From NCBI RefSeq assembly GCF_009729205.1, contig NZ_VTHB01000002.1:558001-622000 (forward strand): a stretch of DNA of 64,000 nucleotides, read 5' to 3'. Below, one piece after another: positions 17,451 through 28,095 of the stretch. Made by a program: the position numbers and the translations under genes. Source of the stretch: Mycobacteroides sp. CBMA 271. GTDB taxonomy: Bacteria > Actinomycetota > Actinomycetes > Mycobacteriales > Mycobacteriaceae. The notes under the pieces are model-generated. The model was not told where the DNA came from. It did not search any database and saw only the letters and a list, made by a program, of their open reading frames with translations. Every line of letters begins with the position of its first letter. Position 1 is the stretch's first letter.

Positions 17451-18682
17451 TGGCTAGGATCATGATCGCCGCGATCGGCAGTCACGGTGACGTCGCTCCC
17501 ATGACGGGTATCGGTGCGCGCCTCACACACGCCGGCCATCACGTGACCATCGCGGCGTATGAACGCTTTGCGCCGCTGATTACCCAGTGCAGCTTGAATT
17601 TTCGCGGTATTCCCGAACCAGGTAACCAATCGGGGGATTCCGATACCGATCCCATGAAGGGTCTTGCGGAATTCCTCGCCCCACGTGGCATGCGGACGCT
17701 AGGTGCCGCGCTCTTGACGGCGCTGGGCGACGAACCCACCGACGTACTGATGCTGTCACCGTTCGCGGAGCTAGCGGGACATCCGATCGCCGAAGCCAAG
17801 GCCGTAGCCTCCGTCGGCCTTCGGCTGCAACCATTCTCGGCCACCGGCGCCTTTCCTCCAGCGGCGTTGGGCGCCTGGTCGGCCGGCTCGGTGGGCAACC
17901 GCCTTGCGTCCCGCTCCGGCGGCTGGCTTGTCGATCACTTGTACGGCGGCGCGGTCGCCGATTTCCGGCGAGACCTCGGCCTACCCAAGGTTTCCGCGGG
18001 CGCGCTACATCGCCAACGCACCGAAGCGGGTTGGCCTGTGCTGCACGGATTCTCGCGGTATATCGTTGCGCGACCGGAAGATTGGCGGGCGGGACTCGAC
18101 GTGACCGGCTACTGGTGGCCTGAACCCGACCCACAGTGGAGTCCCGCCGCCGAGCTAGTCGACTTTCTCGCCGGGGGAGCCCCACCGGTGTTCATTGGGT
18201 TCGGGAGCACGATGACCTCGGCCAAACACGCGGCGCACATATCCGAAGTCGCCCAAAAAGCCCTGCGCCAGGCCGGTGTTCGCGGCATCGTACACGCGGG
18301 TTGGTCCGGACTCGATGCCGTCGGCGACGAGATCCTGACTATTGAAGACGTGCCGCACAGCTGGCTGTTCCCACAGATGGCCGCCGTCGTGCACCACTGC
18401 GGTGCGGGCACGACGGCGGCCGGGCTACGTGCCGGAGTTCCGGCGATCGCCGCTCCTGGGCTTGGCGATCAGCCATTCTGGGCGCGGCGTCTCAAAGGAC
18501 TCGGACTGAGCGCCGCCACCATCCCGCAACGCGCGCTGACGGTCGAGCGGCTCGCCGATGCCATCCGCGTCGCCCTGACCGACGACGGGCTCCGGGAACG
18601 TACCCGGCAGATCGCTCGTGTTCTGGCAGCCGAGGACGGCCCGGCTCAGGTTGTGCGTATGGTCGACGAACTACTGCGCTGA
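17450..18682 (+). CDS. UGT-type glycosyltransferase (GT1 family)
   Basis: A 410-residue GT-B glycosyltransferase. The N-terminus IMIAAIGSHGDVAPM is the acceptor-side Rossmann start; the donor site is VVHHCGAGTTAAGLRAGVPAI followed by GLGDQPFWARRL. This pattern matches the MurG/UGT-like enzymes that decorate natural products and mycobacterial glycolipids. The ATG at 17450 overlaps the last base of the TetR stop, so the two are translationally coupled. It is less like the two Gtf paralogues at 54-57 kb than those are like each other. Since it is under its own TetR control, I infer a stress- or compound-induced role, such as inactivating a toxic molecule, rather than lipopeptide synthesis. Confidence 0.88.
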   Translation: MARIMIAAIGSHGDVAPMTGIGARLTHAGHHVTIAAYERFAPLITQCSLNFRGIPEPGNQSGDSDTDPMKGLAEFLAPRGMRTLGAALLTALGDEPTDVLMLSPFAELAGHPIAEAKAVASVGLRLQPFSATGAFPPAALGAWSAGSVGNRLASRSGGWLVDHLYGGAVADFRRDLGLPKVSAGALHRQRTEAGWPVLHGFSRYIVARPEDWRAGLDVTGYWWPEPDPQWSPAAELVDFLAGGAPPVFIGFGSTMTSAKHAAHISEVAQKALRQAGVRGIVHAGWSGLDAVGDEILTIEDVPHSWLFPQMAAVVHHCGAGTTAAGLRAGVPAIAAPGLGDQPFWARRLKGLGLSAATIPQRALTVERLADAIRVALTDDGLRERTRQIARVLAAEDGPAQVVRMVDELLR

Positions 18683-18741
18683 CCAAGAGGGTCCGCGACA
18701 CGTACCGATTCCATGCCGCCGTCATCCCGAGTCCCCGTTTT

Positions 18742-18795
18742 GAGCGTGCGAATTGTGTCGATTTCTGGACGTTGTTCGACAGGATCCGCACGCTC
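18742..18795. repeat. Nested inverted repeat downstream of the glycosyltransferase
   Basis: Outer arms GAGCGTGCG (18742-18750) and CGCACGCTC (18787-18795) are perfect, and inside them TGTCGA (18756-18761) pairs with TCGACA (18776-18781). The double-stem structure lies between the GT stop and the next gene. It may be a terminator or a member of a dispersed intergenic repeat family. Confidence 0.5.
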
Positions 18796-18827
18796 GACAG
18801 GCACCCGCTGGGCGTAGTCTCCTGCGG

Positions 18828-19271
18828 GTGAGGGACACCGGACACCTGCTGGAAGCCGCCACCGCCGTAACGCTGCTTGCGGCCGGGCTCATCTTCCTAC
18901 TCGCGCTGATACTCGGCGTCTGGAAGTACCGGCAGATGCTCAGCAGCCCGGACCATCTCGCACATCCCTACGTCGACATTGCGCATCGGGCGGCACTGCT
19001 CTATGCATTCGCCACCTTGCTCACCGCGGTATTCGTCGAGTTCAGCGGGTGGCCTAGCTGGGTAAATCTCACCGCTGCAATGGTTCTGGTGTTTTTCTTT
19101 GTGTCCGCCATCGTCAGCTACATCGTCCACGGCGCGCTACGCGACACCACCAATCAGCTCGAAAACCCTGGCCCAGGAATCTACGTGGCGATGGCCCTGC
19201 TCATCGCGGGCGAGATTGGCGGGTTCGCGGTTCTGCTCGCCGGATTCGTACGTGCCCAATGGTTCTCGTGA
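18828..19271 (+). CDS. Small integral membrane protein of unknown function
   Basis: A 147-residue protein with four predicted hydrophobic helices at about residues 8-30, 53-72, 78-100 and 120-143, and charged, short loops. No enzymatic motif is visible. I use the GTG at 18828 because upstream codons run through the nested inverted repeat. It is convergent with the ICMT-like gene, 17 bases apart. Confidence 0.65.
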   Translation: MRDTGHLLEAATAVTLLAAGLIFLLALILGVWKYRQMLSSPDHLAHPYVDIAHRAALLYAFATLLTAVFVEFSGWPSWVNLTAAMVLVFFFVSAIVSYIVHGALRDTTNQLENPGPGIYVAMALLIAGEIGGFAVLLAGFVRAQWFS

Positions 19272-19288
19272 CACCCGGCGCCTAGCGG

Positions 19289-19963
19289 TCACCACATGTA
19301 GGGCACCAGGCGATAGCGCGCTTTCTGCGCGTACTCCCGGTATCCGGCCAACTGTTCGGCGAGTAGCTTTTCTTCGTCGCTGATACGCATCATGAGCACG
19401 ATGAGGCCGGGGATGACGGACACGAGGCCCCAATACGAGCCGAGCGCAAGGGGAAATCCGACGATGGTGATCACGTTGCCGGTGTACATGGGGTGGCGGA
19501 CCAGCCCATATAGACCCGTGGAGACAAGCCTCTGGTCCGCCTCCACTTGTACGGTCGACGCCGCGAAGCTGTTCTGAACGACCACTAGGCTCGTCACGCC
19601 CAGTCCAACGGCGACCAGGACATCACCCAGCACGCAGATCACCGCCGGTACCGACGACCAGCCAAAGCGGTGATCAAGGGCGCTCATCACCACCATTGCC
19701 GCGAGCGAGAAGTACCAGCCGCCGATGAGGACTTTTTGCACCCTCCGCGTTTCTGCTACCGGGCCCGCGCGCTTACGACGCTGGTGCGCAGCGGGATTCG
19801 CCCGCTGCAGGTAGATGCCGGGGATCCACGTCGACAATGCAAACACCACGAGAAAGGCCCACGCTTGCCAGTAGTCGACCGTCCCCGCGAGCAGGAAAAG
19901 CACCGCGCCGAAGACGGCGAGTTCGACAAACCCGAACGCCAGCACTCTCGCAACGGCCTTCAC
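19289..19963 (-). CDS. ICMT-like membrane methyltransferase, last gene of the NRPS operon
   Basis: A 224-residue membrane protein of the isoprenylcysteine carboxyl methyltransferase / phospholipid methyltransferase group. About five hydrophobic helices precede the conserved C-terminal SAM site: [16 protein letters not shown], then [30 protein letters not shown], which matches the RHPxY...EExxL...YxxYxxxxxRLxPxxW pattern. Proven members methylate carboxyl groups or amines of lipid-anchored molecules in the membrane. The GTG start overlaps the stop of the second NRPS (GTGA), tying it to that operon. I infer it may methyl-esterify the free carboxyl end of the lipopeptide; methyl-ester ends are known in mycobacterial peptidolipids. 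Confidence 0.85.
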   Translation of the reverse strand: MKAVARVLAFGFVELAVFGAVLFLLAGTVDYWQAWAFLVVFALSTWIPGIYLQRANPAAHQRRKRAGPVAETRRVQKVLIGGWYFSLAAMVVMSALDHRFGWSSVPAVICVLGDVLVAVGLGVTSLVVVQNSFAASTVQVEADQRLVSTGLYGLVRHPMYTGNVITIVGFPLALGSYWGLVSVIPGLIVLMMRISDEEKLLAEQLAGYREYAQKARYRLVPYMW

Positions 19964-22900
19964 GAAACCTCCAACTGTTGGGCCATGCTTCGAACCGATG
20001 GCGCCTCTAGGAGCGCGAGCACCGAAAGTTCCGCATCGAGGGCCGTGTTGATCGCGGCGACCACCCGGATCGCCCCCAGCGAGTTGCCGCCCAGGTCGAA
20101 GAACGACTCGTCCACCCCGACGCGGTCTACACCCAGCACGTGGGCGTAGATGCTCGCCAGGATCTGCTCGGTCAGACTGGACGGCGCGCGATGTACGCCA
20201 TCGGTGCCGAGCGCCGGTTCCGCTGACACCGCAGGGCTGTCCAAACCTTTCAGCCGCAGTCGCTCGGTCCCCTTGATGAGATCCAACGACGACAACCGGC
20301 GGTCTGGATGTGCGGTCATCGCTGCCAGGACGTGCTTGAACCGCTCCATCAGCGTGCCGACGCATTCCGCGTCGAATACATCGGTGTCGTACTGGACGCG
20401 CAGCCCCATTTCACGACCCGGCCCGGCCTGCACCGCGATTGGGTAGTGATAGTCGTCGCGGCTGCTGAATCCGGTCACGGTCAAGCCGTCGGCGCCCGGC
20501 AGCGTTCCGGCGTCCGTCGGATAGTTCTCGTACACGAAAACCGTGTCGAACAACCTGTCCTGGCCGGTGATGCGGTGGATATCGCTGAGTGCCACATGCT
20601 GGTGCTCGAGGGTGTCGTTGTGCGCATTTTGCAGTTGATCCAACAGGTCCGCCGTGGTGCTGGTCTCGCTGAAGGTCGCCCGCACCGGCACCGTGTTGAT
20701 CAACAGGCCCAACATCGATTCCGCGCCGAGCACCTCGGGTGGCCTGCCCGAGACCACCGTCCCGAACGCGACATCCTGCTCACCGGTCAGTGTGCTGAGC
20801 AGTAGCGCCCAGGCGCCCTGCAGCACGATGTTGACGGTGGTGCGCTGCGTGCGCGCCAGTTTGGTCAGTGCCCTCGTGGTCTTCGCAGGTACCCGAAACA
20901 TCTCAACGCTTCGCTGCCCGAACAGCAGCTTCTGCGACGGGCCGATGAGGATCGGAGTCTCAAAGCCTGCCAACGCCTCTCCCCATGCCGCGTGGGCGGC
21001 ATCGTGATCTCGTTCCGACAACCACGTCACGAACGTGCGGTATGGCGTCGCCGCGGGCAGCCGCAGCCCGTGGTATCCGGCGAAGATCTCCTGCATCAGG
21101 ATCGGCATCGACCAACCGTCTAGCACGATGTGGTGATTAGTGAGCACCAGCCGGTGCGCCTCTGCGGCAGTACGAATCAACGCCACCCGGAATGCGGGTT
21201 GCTTCTTAAGGTCGCACACCGCGGCGCGCTCGTCGGCGCAGATTCCCTCGATCTGTTCTTCAGCGCCAACGCCATTGGCGTTGAGTTCGGTGTACCGCCA
21301 GGGCGCCACCGGATCGACCGGAATGACCTGCACCGGTTGCTCGAACTGAGGACAGAAGCGTGCCGCCAGGTGCGGGTGCCGGCTGACCACGGCCTGCACC
21401 GCATCGCGAAGCCGGGGCGCATCAAGCGGACCGCTCAACGCAACCTCCAGCTGTACTGCGTACACATCGTCCCCCGAGCAATTCGCCATGCTGGCGTGAT
21501 ACAGCAGTCCATGCTGCAAGGGGGTTAGCGGCAGCACGTCGTCGATCGGGAAGTGGCCGTGCAGCTCGTCGATCTGCTGCTGGCTCAGCCGGGCAGGAGC
21601 GATATCGGACGGGGTCAACCCGCCCCCACCCCTGCGCACATGCGCGCAGATCCCGGCCAGGGCGTCGAACCACAACCGGCTGATCCGGGTAACCGCCGTG
21701 CGATCCAGTGCCGACGGTGCCCACATCCAGGTGGCGTTCAGATGCGGCCCGGAGTCGGTGTCGATGGTGACCGCGTTGAGCTCCACGGAGTGCGTCAGGG
21801 CAATCGGAATATCCCCGGCTGCACCCGTCAATGACACGCCTTCTTGACTAAAACGCCACACATCGCCAGACGCATAGGCCGCCGGGGAGCCAAGCCGCCC
21901 AAGGTAGTTGAACCCAATCGCTGGGTCGGATCCGCCGAGATCCACCTCGGGATTCAGATAGCGCAAGAGACCGTACGTTAGGCCGTCGGGCAGGGCTCGA
22001 AGTTGTTCTTTGGCGTCCTTGATTACCGCGCCGAGCGCCGCATCACCGGCCACCACCTGCGTCCAGCGCAGCCCACCGTGCGGCCTCCCGACACTCAAAG
22101 CCACCGGATACTTGGTGGTAAACCATCCGACGGTGCGCGACAGGTCAATGTTTCGCTCCGCCGCGTCGCCGGAATCTGCCAGTTCCTCGTGGCGTCCGTG
22201 ACCTTCGACGTCGATGGCGATGGGTGCGCCGCCGGTCCCCAGGTACTGCGTCCACGCCAGGGCGAAAGCGATCAGCAGAATCTCTTGTACCCCAGCGTGA
22301 AACGCCGCAGGCACCTCACCGAGCAGCATATGGGTGGTCTCGGCGTCCAGAAACTCCGTCAAGTGTCCGGCGGTGGCAAACGTATCCTCGGCGGATTGCG
22401 GTGCCGGTATGCCCGAAGGGACCGCCGCCACCTGTCGCCACGCGTCCGCCTGGCCGATCACGTCGGGGTGGTGGGCGTGCTCGGTCAGCAGTTCCGCCCA
22501 CCGCTGGAACGACGTCCCGGTCGGCAGCAGCAGGACCTCCTGCCCACCCTGATGCTGAGTCCAGGCAATGTTCAGGTCTTCCAACAAGATTCGCCACGAA
22601 ACACCATCTACGGCCAGGTGGTGAACGATCAGCACCAGCTGGCTCGTTGAGGTCGCCCACAGCGCGCTCAGCATCACCCCGACGGCGGGGTTGAGCCGCG
22701 ACCTTGCGGCCACCAGCGCCTCATCGGAGAGCAGATTCACCGAATGCAGGCAACTCGCAGCGTCGATCGCATCCGCCGCAGGCACGGTCAGCGCCCATCC
22801 GCCGGCGCCGTCGTCCGCTGCGCGCATCCGGAGCATCGCGTGCCGCTCAAGCAATGCCTGCAACATGACTGCAACGTCGGCCGCCGTCACGCCCTCGGGA

Positions 22901-25900
22901 GCCTGCAGCACCACCGTTTGATTGAATTCGTCGACCGGACCGTCGGCGCTTTCCAAACCCTTCAGCCACTGCATGATTGGGGTGGCCAGGACTTGCCCCA
23001 GACCCTCGTCAATCTCGCTGCCGGGACTATTGGCCAGCCTGACCACCCGCGCCAATCGGGCCACCGTCTGCTGGACAAAGATGTCGCGTGGGCGACCCAG
23101 TAGGCCGGCACCACGCGCCCGCCAAATCACCTGGATGGCCGAAATGCTGTCTCCGCCAAGGTCGAAGAACGAATCATCGACTCCCACTTGTTCCAGCCCG
23201 AGGACTTGCGCAAAGATGCCGGCCAAAATTTCCTCGATCTGAGTGGCCGGAGCGCGGTAATGGTCGATGGCCTGATACTCGGGCGCCGGCAGCGCACGAA
23301 TGTCTAGCTTGCCGTTGACCGTCAACGGCATGGCCTCCATGACCACGATCGCTGCCGGCACCATGTACGCTGGCAGCCCCTCACCGAGTGCCGCGCGCAA
23401 CCCTGCGGGATCGGCGCTCCCGGTGATGTAACCCACCAGGCGCTTATCGCCGGGACGGTCCTCGCGGGCGATCACCACCGCATGCTCGACCCCATCGAGA
23501 TCCGTTAACGCCGATTGGATTTCACCCAACTCGATGCGGTATCCGCGGATCTTGACCTGCTCATCGGCACGCCCAACATACTGCAACTGTCCGTCGGCAC
23601 CCCAACACGCCACGTCTCCGGTGCGATACATCCGCGTGCCCGGCGTGCCGTACGGGCACGCGACAAATCGCGACGCCGCCAGCGGCGCCCGGCCTACATA
23701 TCCATAGCCCAAACCCGCACCGGCAACATATAACTCACCCATCACACCAAACGGCACCGGCCGCAGCCAATCATCGAGAACGAAGAACGCCAGATGCCCC
23801 AACGGCACCCCGATCGGACTCGCCGCACTGCCGACGTCGGCGGCCAAGATCTCCCGGAACGAGGCGTGCACCGTCGTCTCGGTGATCCCGTACATATTGA
23901 TCAACCGCGGCAACACCGGGTGATCCTGCAACCAATCCTCCAGCCGGGAGGGCTCGAGCGCCTCTCCACCGAACACAACCAACTCAAGTTGAAGCTCGGA
24001 CTCCAACCCTGGCGCCTGCCCGTCCACGGTTTGCAACGCGTAGAACGCCGACGGCGTCTGGCTCAACACGCTGACGCGTTCCTCGACCAACAAGGCATGA
24101 AACTCGTCGGGCGCGCGCACCACCGAATCCGGAACAACCACCAATCGGCCACCGTGCAGTAGTGCCCCGAAGATCTCCCATACCGAGAAGTCGAAGGCCA
24201 ACGAATGACATTGCGTCCACACCTGACCCGGTGTCAGCTCCACCTCGGAGTCGATCGCCTCCAACAACCGCGTCACGTTGTGATGCGGAATGGCAACACC
24301 TTTCGGAACGCCGGTGGTGCCCGAGGTGTAGATGAGATACGCGATATCGTCCGGGCCCGGGACCGCCAATGCGTGACCTGGCTGGTGGTCGGCGGCCGAG
24401 ACATCGATGACCGTCAATTCACGCCCGTCCAGCCGATCAGCCAGCTCGGCGGTGGTCACCGCGACCATCGACCCAGAATCGTCGAGAACGAACTCTAATC
24501 GCGCATCGGGCACCGATGGATCGATCGGCACATACGCCGCACCGGTTTTGAGCACGCCCATGATCGCAACGACTGCCTCGACCGACCTGGAGAACAACAG
24601 CGCCACCCGCTGCCCCGGACCCACACCATGACCAACCAACAAGCATGCCAACCGGTTCGACGCCTCATCAAGTTCTTGATACGTCAGGTGGGTGTCATCG
24701 AGGCTGACGGCCACCGACCCTGGAACACGCGCGACCTGCTCCTTGAACAACGTTGGAATGGACTCCGCGCTGAGCGCAGGCCGGGTCAGGATCGCCCGAT
24801 TGCCCACTACGTCAAGGCACTTGTGCTCGTCGGCGCTGACCACGTCGACCGCCGACAGACGCTGGGTGGGATCGGCTGTCATCGCCTCAAGCACCTGCTG
24901 TAGCCGGTCGATCATCGTCTCGACGGTGCCGATGTCGAACACGTCGGTGCGAAACTCGACGGTCCCCACAATCCCTGCGGCTCCGCCCGATTCGTTCCAC
25001 GATTCGGACAACGAGAAGGACAGATCCATCCGGGCAGAGTGAGTGTCCAGCGGTAGCTGGGTGAACTGCAGATCCGCCGACGCCAATCCGCCGCGTGGAT
25101 CGCCGGTTTGGCCGGGCACGTTTTGCCAAGCCAACATCACCTGCACCAGGGGGTGATGGGCCAGCGAGCGAGTCGGATTCAACCGCTCCACGAGCACCTC
25201 GAAGGGCACATCTTGGTGCTCGAAGGCCCCCAAACTACGTGTCCGTACCTGAGCCAACATGTCAGCAACGCTGGGATCTCCGGCGAGATCGACCCGCAAC
25301 ACCAAGGTGTTAACGAAGAATCCGACGAGTGCGTCCAGGGCCGAGTCGCGTCGCCCGGCAATCGGGAAACCCACCGCCACATCAGAACTCGCACTGAGCT
25401 TGGATAACAGCACGGTCAGGGCCGTTTGTACCACCATAAAGGTGGTCGCGTTGTGCTCGCGGGCCAGGCGAGTAACCCGCTCCTGCAAATCGGCAGACCA
25501 CTCCACGTCCACCCGGGAGCCACTTTGATCGGCAACCAACGGATAGGGTCGGTCGGTCGGCAGTGCCAAACGCTCAGGCAGCCCGGCCAGCGCGTTCTCC
25601 CAGTAACTCAATTGCCGGGAGATACGGCTCTCACTATCGTCGAGCTCGCCGAGCTGCGCGCGCTGCCAGAGCGTGTAATCCGCGTACTGGACCGCCAACG
25701 GTTCCCAGCTGGGGGCCTGCCCCGCACACCGGCCGGTATAGGCCACCCCTAAATCGGCCACCAGTGGGGTGATGGACCAGCCGTCGGCAGCGATATGGTG
25801 CACCACGGCCACTAGCACATGGTCGTCCTCGGCGACGCGGAAAAGCCGTGCCCGCAAAGGGATCTCGGCGGAAAGGTCGAAACTGTGCTGGGCCGATTCC

Positions 25901-28095
25901 GCGACCGACGCATCCAATCGAGATGCCGGCCATCCGGAGGCGTCAACGACCTCCCAACCGGATTCGGCTTGCGCAGCCGAAACAACCAGCTGCTGGGGTA
26001 TCCCATCGACTGCCGGAAACAACGTGCGCAGACTCTCGTGGCGGTCAAGCACGTCGGCGAACGCCACGCCCAACGCGCCGACGTCGAGGTACCCCTGCAG
26101 GCGCAACCCCACTACCAGGTTGTACACCGGCGAGGGCCCGTGCAGTTGGTCGATGAACCACAGCCGACTTTGCGCGAAGGACAGCGGCATCACCGCGGGC
26201 CGCTCGGCGGCAACCAACGGGTCTAGCCGGCCGGTGTCGTCACCGATACGGAGCGTTAACTGGGCGACTGTGGGAGCGTCGAACACAGCGCGCTCTTCAA
26301 GGCCTGCATCCAGAGACCTGTTGAGCGCCGCGACCAGACGCATCGCCAACAGTGAATCGCCGCCGAGGTCAAAGAACGAGTCATCGACGCCGACGCGTTC
26401 CAGGCCCAGGACGTTCGCGTAGATTCCGGCCACGATTTCCTCGGTGGGCGTCGCCGGAGCCAGATACTGATCGACGTGCTGGTATTCCGGTGCGGGCAAG
26501 GCTTTTTTGTCGAGCTTGCCGTTGACCGTCATCGGCATCGCCGGCACGACCACGACCGCCGATGGCACCATGTAGGGCGGTAGCTTGTCGGCCAATGCGG
26601 TGCGCACCGATGCCGGGTCGGCGATACCGGTGATGTAACCAACGAGTCGTTTGTCTCCAGTACGGTCCTCGCGAGCGATCACCACCGCATGCTCGACTCC
26701 ATCGAGATCCGTTAACGCCGATTGGATTTCGCCCAGCTCGATGCGATATCCGCGGATCTTGACCTGCTCATCGGCACGGCCTACGTACTCAAGTTGCCCA
26801 TCGAGCCCCCAGCACACCAGGTCCCCGGTGCGGTACATCCGCGCGCCCGGATCCCCGAACGGGCAGGCCACAAAACGTGTGGCAGTCAAAGGCGCCCGGC
26901 CCACATAGCCGTCACCCAAACCCGCACCGGCCACATACAACTCGGCCACCACGCCGGCCGGAACGGGGTCCAGCCATTCATCGAGGACAAAGGAGGCCAA
27001 ATGCCCCAACGGCGCCCCGATCGGACTCGCCGCACTGTCGGCGTCGGAGGTAGTGATCTCGCGGAAGGACGCGTGCACCGTGGTCTCGGTGATCCCGTAC
27101 ATGTTGATCAGCCGCGGCGATTCGGGATGGTCCGCCAACCATGGTGCGAGACGCTGCGGTTCCAGCGCCTCTCCACCGAACACCACCACCTCGAGACCTA
27201 GCTGTCGATCGTGCCGCCGGTCCGCGTCCACGGCTTGCAATGCATAGAACGCTGACGGCGTCTGGCTCAGCACATTGACGTGTTCATCGACCAGCAGCGC
27301 ATGGAACTCGTCGGCAGAACGCGTCACCGACTCCGGCACAATTACCAGCCGCCCGCCGTGCAGCAGGGCGCCGAAGATTTCCCATACCGAGAAGTCGAAG
27401 GCCAACGAATGACATTGCGACCAAGCTTGTCCCGCTGCCAGGTCCACCTCCGCCTCGATCGCTTCCAACAACCGCGTCACGTTGTGGTGCGGAATGGCAA
27501 CACCCTTGGGCACTCCGGTGGTACCCGAGGTGTAAATCACGTACGCGGTGTCATCCCCATCCGGTGCCTCCCACGCGTTGCTCAGACCGCCGACCGCCAC
27601 GGCCTCGGCGTCGTCGATATCGATGACCGTCAACCCACGCCCTTGCGGCCGATCCGTTAAGTCGGCAGAAGTCACGACGGCAACCGGCGCCGAATCGTCG
27701 AGGACGAATTCCAGCCGCGCATCGGGCACCGATGGATCAATCGGCACATACGCCGCACCGGTTTTGAGCACGCCCATGATCGCAACGACTGCCTCAATCG
27801 ACCTCGAGAACAACAGCGCCACCCGCTGCCCCGGACCCACACCGTGAGCGACCAATAAGTGCGCCATACGGTTCGACGCCTCATCAAGCTCGAGGTAACT
27901 CAGCGAGCTGTCGCCGCAACTAACCGCCGTCGTCTCCGGAACAAGCGCCACCTGCTCGGCGAACAACACCGGAATCGACACCGAAATCACGGGCTCGGAT
28001 AGCGCGGCCCGATTGCCCCACTCATCCACCTCGGTGCGCTCAGCTGAGTCGCCTAGTTCCATCGACAACAATCGCCGGGTGACATCGGCCGTCAT
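19960..28095 (-). CDS. Nonribosomal peptide synthetase, modules 7 and 8 plus terminal C-T
   Basis: A 2711-residue NRPS with order A7-T7-C8-A8-T8-E8-C9-T9. Approximate landmarks: A7 core YTSGTTG at residue 192 and T7 GGDSL at 578; C8 HHIAADG at 768 (LCL type, [11 protein letters not shown]); A8 core at 1259; T8 at 1646; E8 HHLAVDG at 1828; C9 HHIVLDG at 2325 (DCL type, [12 protein letters not shown]); T9 GGNSL at 2670. Pocket residues of both A domains read DFWSVGMVH plus Lys, the threonine pattern, so it adds L-Thr then D-Thr or D-allo-Thr. There is no A domain in the last module and no thioesterase or reductase. The start ATG overlaps the stop of the first NRPS (ATGA), and its stop overlaps the ICMT-like start. 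The A7 protein start lacks a C domain; C7 ends the previous protein. Confidence 0.95.
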   Translation of the reverse strand: MTADVTRRLLSMELGDSAERTEVDEWGNRAALSEPVISVSIPVLFAEQVALVPETTAVSCGDSSLSYLELDEASNRMAHLLVAHGVGPGQRVALLFSRSIEAVVAIMGVLKTGAAYVPIDPSVPDARLEFVLDDSAPVAVVTSADLTDRPQGRGLTVIDIDDAEAVAVGGLSNAWEAPDGDDTAYVIYTSGTTGVPKGVAIPHHNVTRLLEAIEAEVDLAAGQAWSQCHSLAFDFSVWEIFGALLHGGRLVIVPESVTRSADEFHALLVDEHVNVLSQTPSAFYALQAVDADRRHDRQLGLEVVVFGGEALEPQRLAPWLADHPESPRLINMYGITETTVHASFREITTSDADSAASPIGAPLGHLASFVLDEWLDPVPAGVVAELYVAGAGLGDGYVGRAPLTATRFVACPFGDPGARMYRTGDLVCWGLDGQLEYVGRADEQVKIRGYRIELGEIQSALTDLDGVEHAVVIAREDRTGDKRLVGYITGIADPASVRTALADKLPPYMVPSAVVVVPAMPMTVNGKLDKKALPAPEYQHVDQYLAPATPTEEIVAGIYANVLGLERVGVDDSFFDLGGDSLLAMRLVAALNRSLDAGLEERAVFDAPTVAQLTLRIGDDTGRLDPLVAAERPAVMPLSFAQSRLWFIDQLHGPSPVYNLVVGLRLQGYLDVGALGVAFADVLDRHESLRTLFPAVDGIPQQLVVSAAQAESGWEVVDASGWPASRLDASVAESAQHSFDLSAEIPLRARLFRVAEDDHVLVAVVHHIAADGWSITPLVADLGVAYTGRCAGQAPSWEPLAVQYADYTLWQRAQLGELDDSESRISRQLSYWENALAGLPERLALPTDRPYPLVADQSGSRVDVEWSADLQERVTRLAREHNATTFMVVQTALTVLLSKLSASSDVAVGFPIAGRRDSALDALVGFFVNTLVLRVDLAGDPSVADMLAQVRTRSLGAFEHQDVPFEVLVERLNPTRSLAHHPLVQVMLAWQNVPGQTGDPRGGLASADLQFTQLPLDTHSARMDLSFSLSESWNESGGAAGIVGTVEFRTDVFDIGTVETMIDRLQQVLEAMTADPTQRLSAVDVVSADEHKCLDVVGNRAILTRPALSAESIPTLFKEQVARVPGSVAVSLDDTHLTYQELDEASNRLACLLVGHGVGPGQRVALLFSRSVEAVVAIMGVLKTGAAYVPIDPSVPDARLEFVLDDSGSMVAVTTAELADRLDGRELTVIDVSAADHQPGHALAVPGPDDIAYLIYTSGTTGVPKGVAIPHHNVTRLLEAIDSEVELTPGQVWTQCHSLAFDFSVWEIFGALLHGGRLVVVPDSVVRAPDEFHALLVEERVSVLSQTPSAFYALQTVDGQAPGLESELQLELVVFGGEALEPSRLEDWLQDHPVLPRLINMYGITETTVHASFREILAADVGSAASPIGVPLGHLAFFVLDDWLRPVPFGVMGELYVAGAGLGYGYVGRAPLAASRFVACPYGTPGTRMYRTGDVACWGADGQLQYVGRADEQVKIRGYRIELGEIQSALTDLDGVEHAVVIAREDRPGDKRLVGYITGSADPAGLRAALGEGLPAYMVPAAIVVMEAMPLTVNGKLDIRALPAPEYQAIDHYRAPATQIEEILAGIFAQVLGLEQVGVDDSFFDLGGDSISAIQVIWRARGAGLLGRPRDIFVQQTVARLARVVRLANSPGSEIDEGLGQVLATPIMQWLKGLESADGPVDEFNQTVVLQAPEGVTAADVAVMLQALLERHAMLRMRAADDGAGGWALTVPAADAIDAASCLHSVNLLSDEALVAARSRLNPAVGVMLSALWATSTSQLVLIVHHLAVDGVSWRILLEDLNIAWTQHQGGQEVLLLPTGTSFQRWAELLTEHAHHPDVIGQADAWRQVAAVPSGIPAPQSAEDTFATAGHLTEFLDAETTHMLLGEVPAAFHAGVQEILLIAFALAWTQYLGTGGAPIAIDVEGHGRHEELADSGDAAERNIDLSRTVGWFTTKYPVALSVGRPHGGLRWTQVVAGDAALGAVIKDAKEQLRALPDGLTYGLLRYLNPEVDLGGSDPAIGFNYLGRLGSPAAYASGDVWRFSQEGVSLTGAAGDIPIALTHSVELNAVTIDTDSGPHLNATWMWAPSALDRTAVTRISRLWFDALAGICAHVRRGGGGLTPSDIAPARLSQQQIDELHGHFPIDDVLPLTPLQHGLLYHASMANCSGDDVYAVQLEVALSGPLDAPRLRDAVQAVVSRHPHLAARFCPQFEQPVQVIPVDPVAPWRYTELNANGVGAEEQIEGICADERAAVCDLKKQPAFRVALIRTAAEAHRLVLTNHHIVLDGWSMPILMQEIFAGYHGLRLPAATPYRTFVTWLSERDHDAAHAAWGEALAGFETPILIGPSQKLLFGQRSVEMFRVPAKTTRALTKLARTQRTTVNIVLQGAWALLLSTLTGEQDVAFGTVVSGRPPEVLGAESMLGLLINTVPVRATFSETSTTADLLDQLQNAHNDTLEHQHVALSDIHRITGQDRLFDTVFVYENYPTDAGTLPGADGLTVTGFSSRDDYHYPIAVQAGPGREMGLRVQYDTDVFDAECVGTLMERFKHVLAAMTAHPDRRLSSLDLIKGTERLRLKGLDSPAVSAEPALGTDGVHRAPSSLTEQILASIYAHVLGVDRVGVDESFFDLGGNSLGAIRVVAAINTALDAELSVLALLEAPSVRSMAQQLEVS
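24501..24627 (-). repeat. Near-identical A-domain segment (A8 copy)
   Basis: This 127-base stretch of A8 matches 27717-27843 in A7 with only 4 differences by direct comparison. Flanking regions diverge more, suggesting recent gene conversion or duplication. Confidence 0.8.
27717..27843 (-). repeat. Near-identical A-domain segment (A7 copy)
   Basis: Partner of 24501-24627: 123 of 127 bases are the same. It encodes the core region around [20 protein letters not shown] in the threonine A domain of module 7. Confidence 0.8.

Noticed and set aside
19289..20365. 358-residue version of the ICMT-like protein
   Set aside because: The extra N-terminus lies in another frame of the NRPS T domain; the GTG at 19963 overlapping the NRPS stop gives the normal family length.
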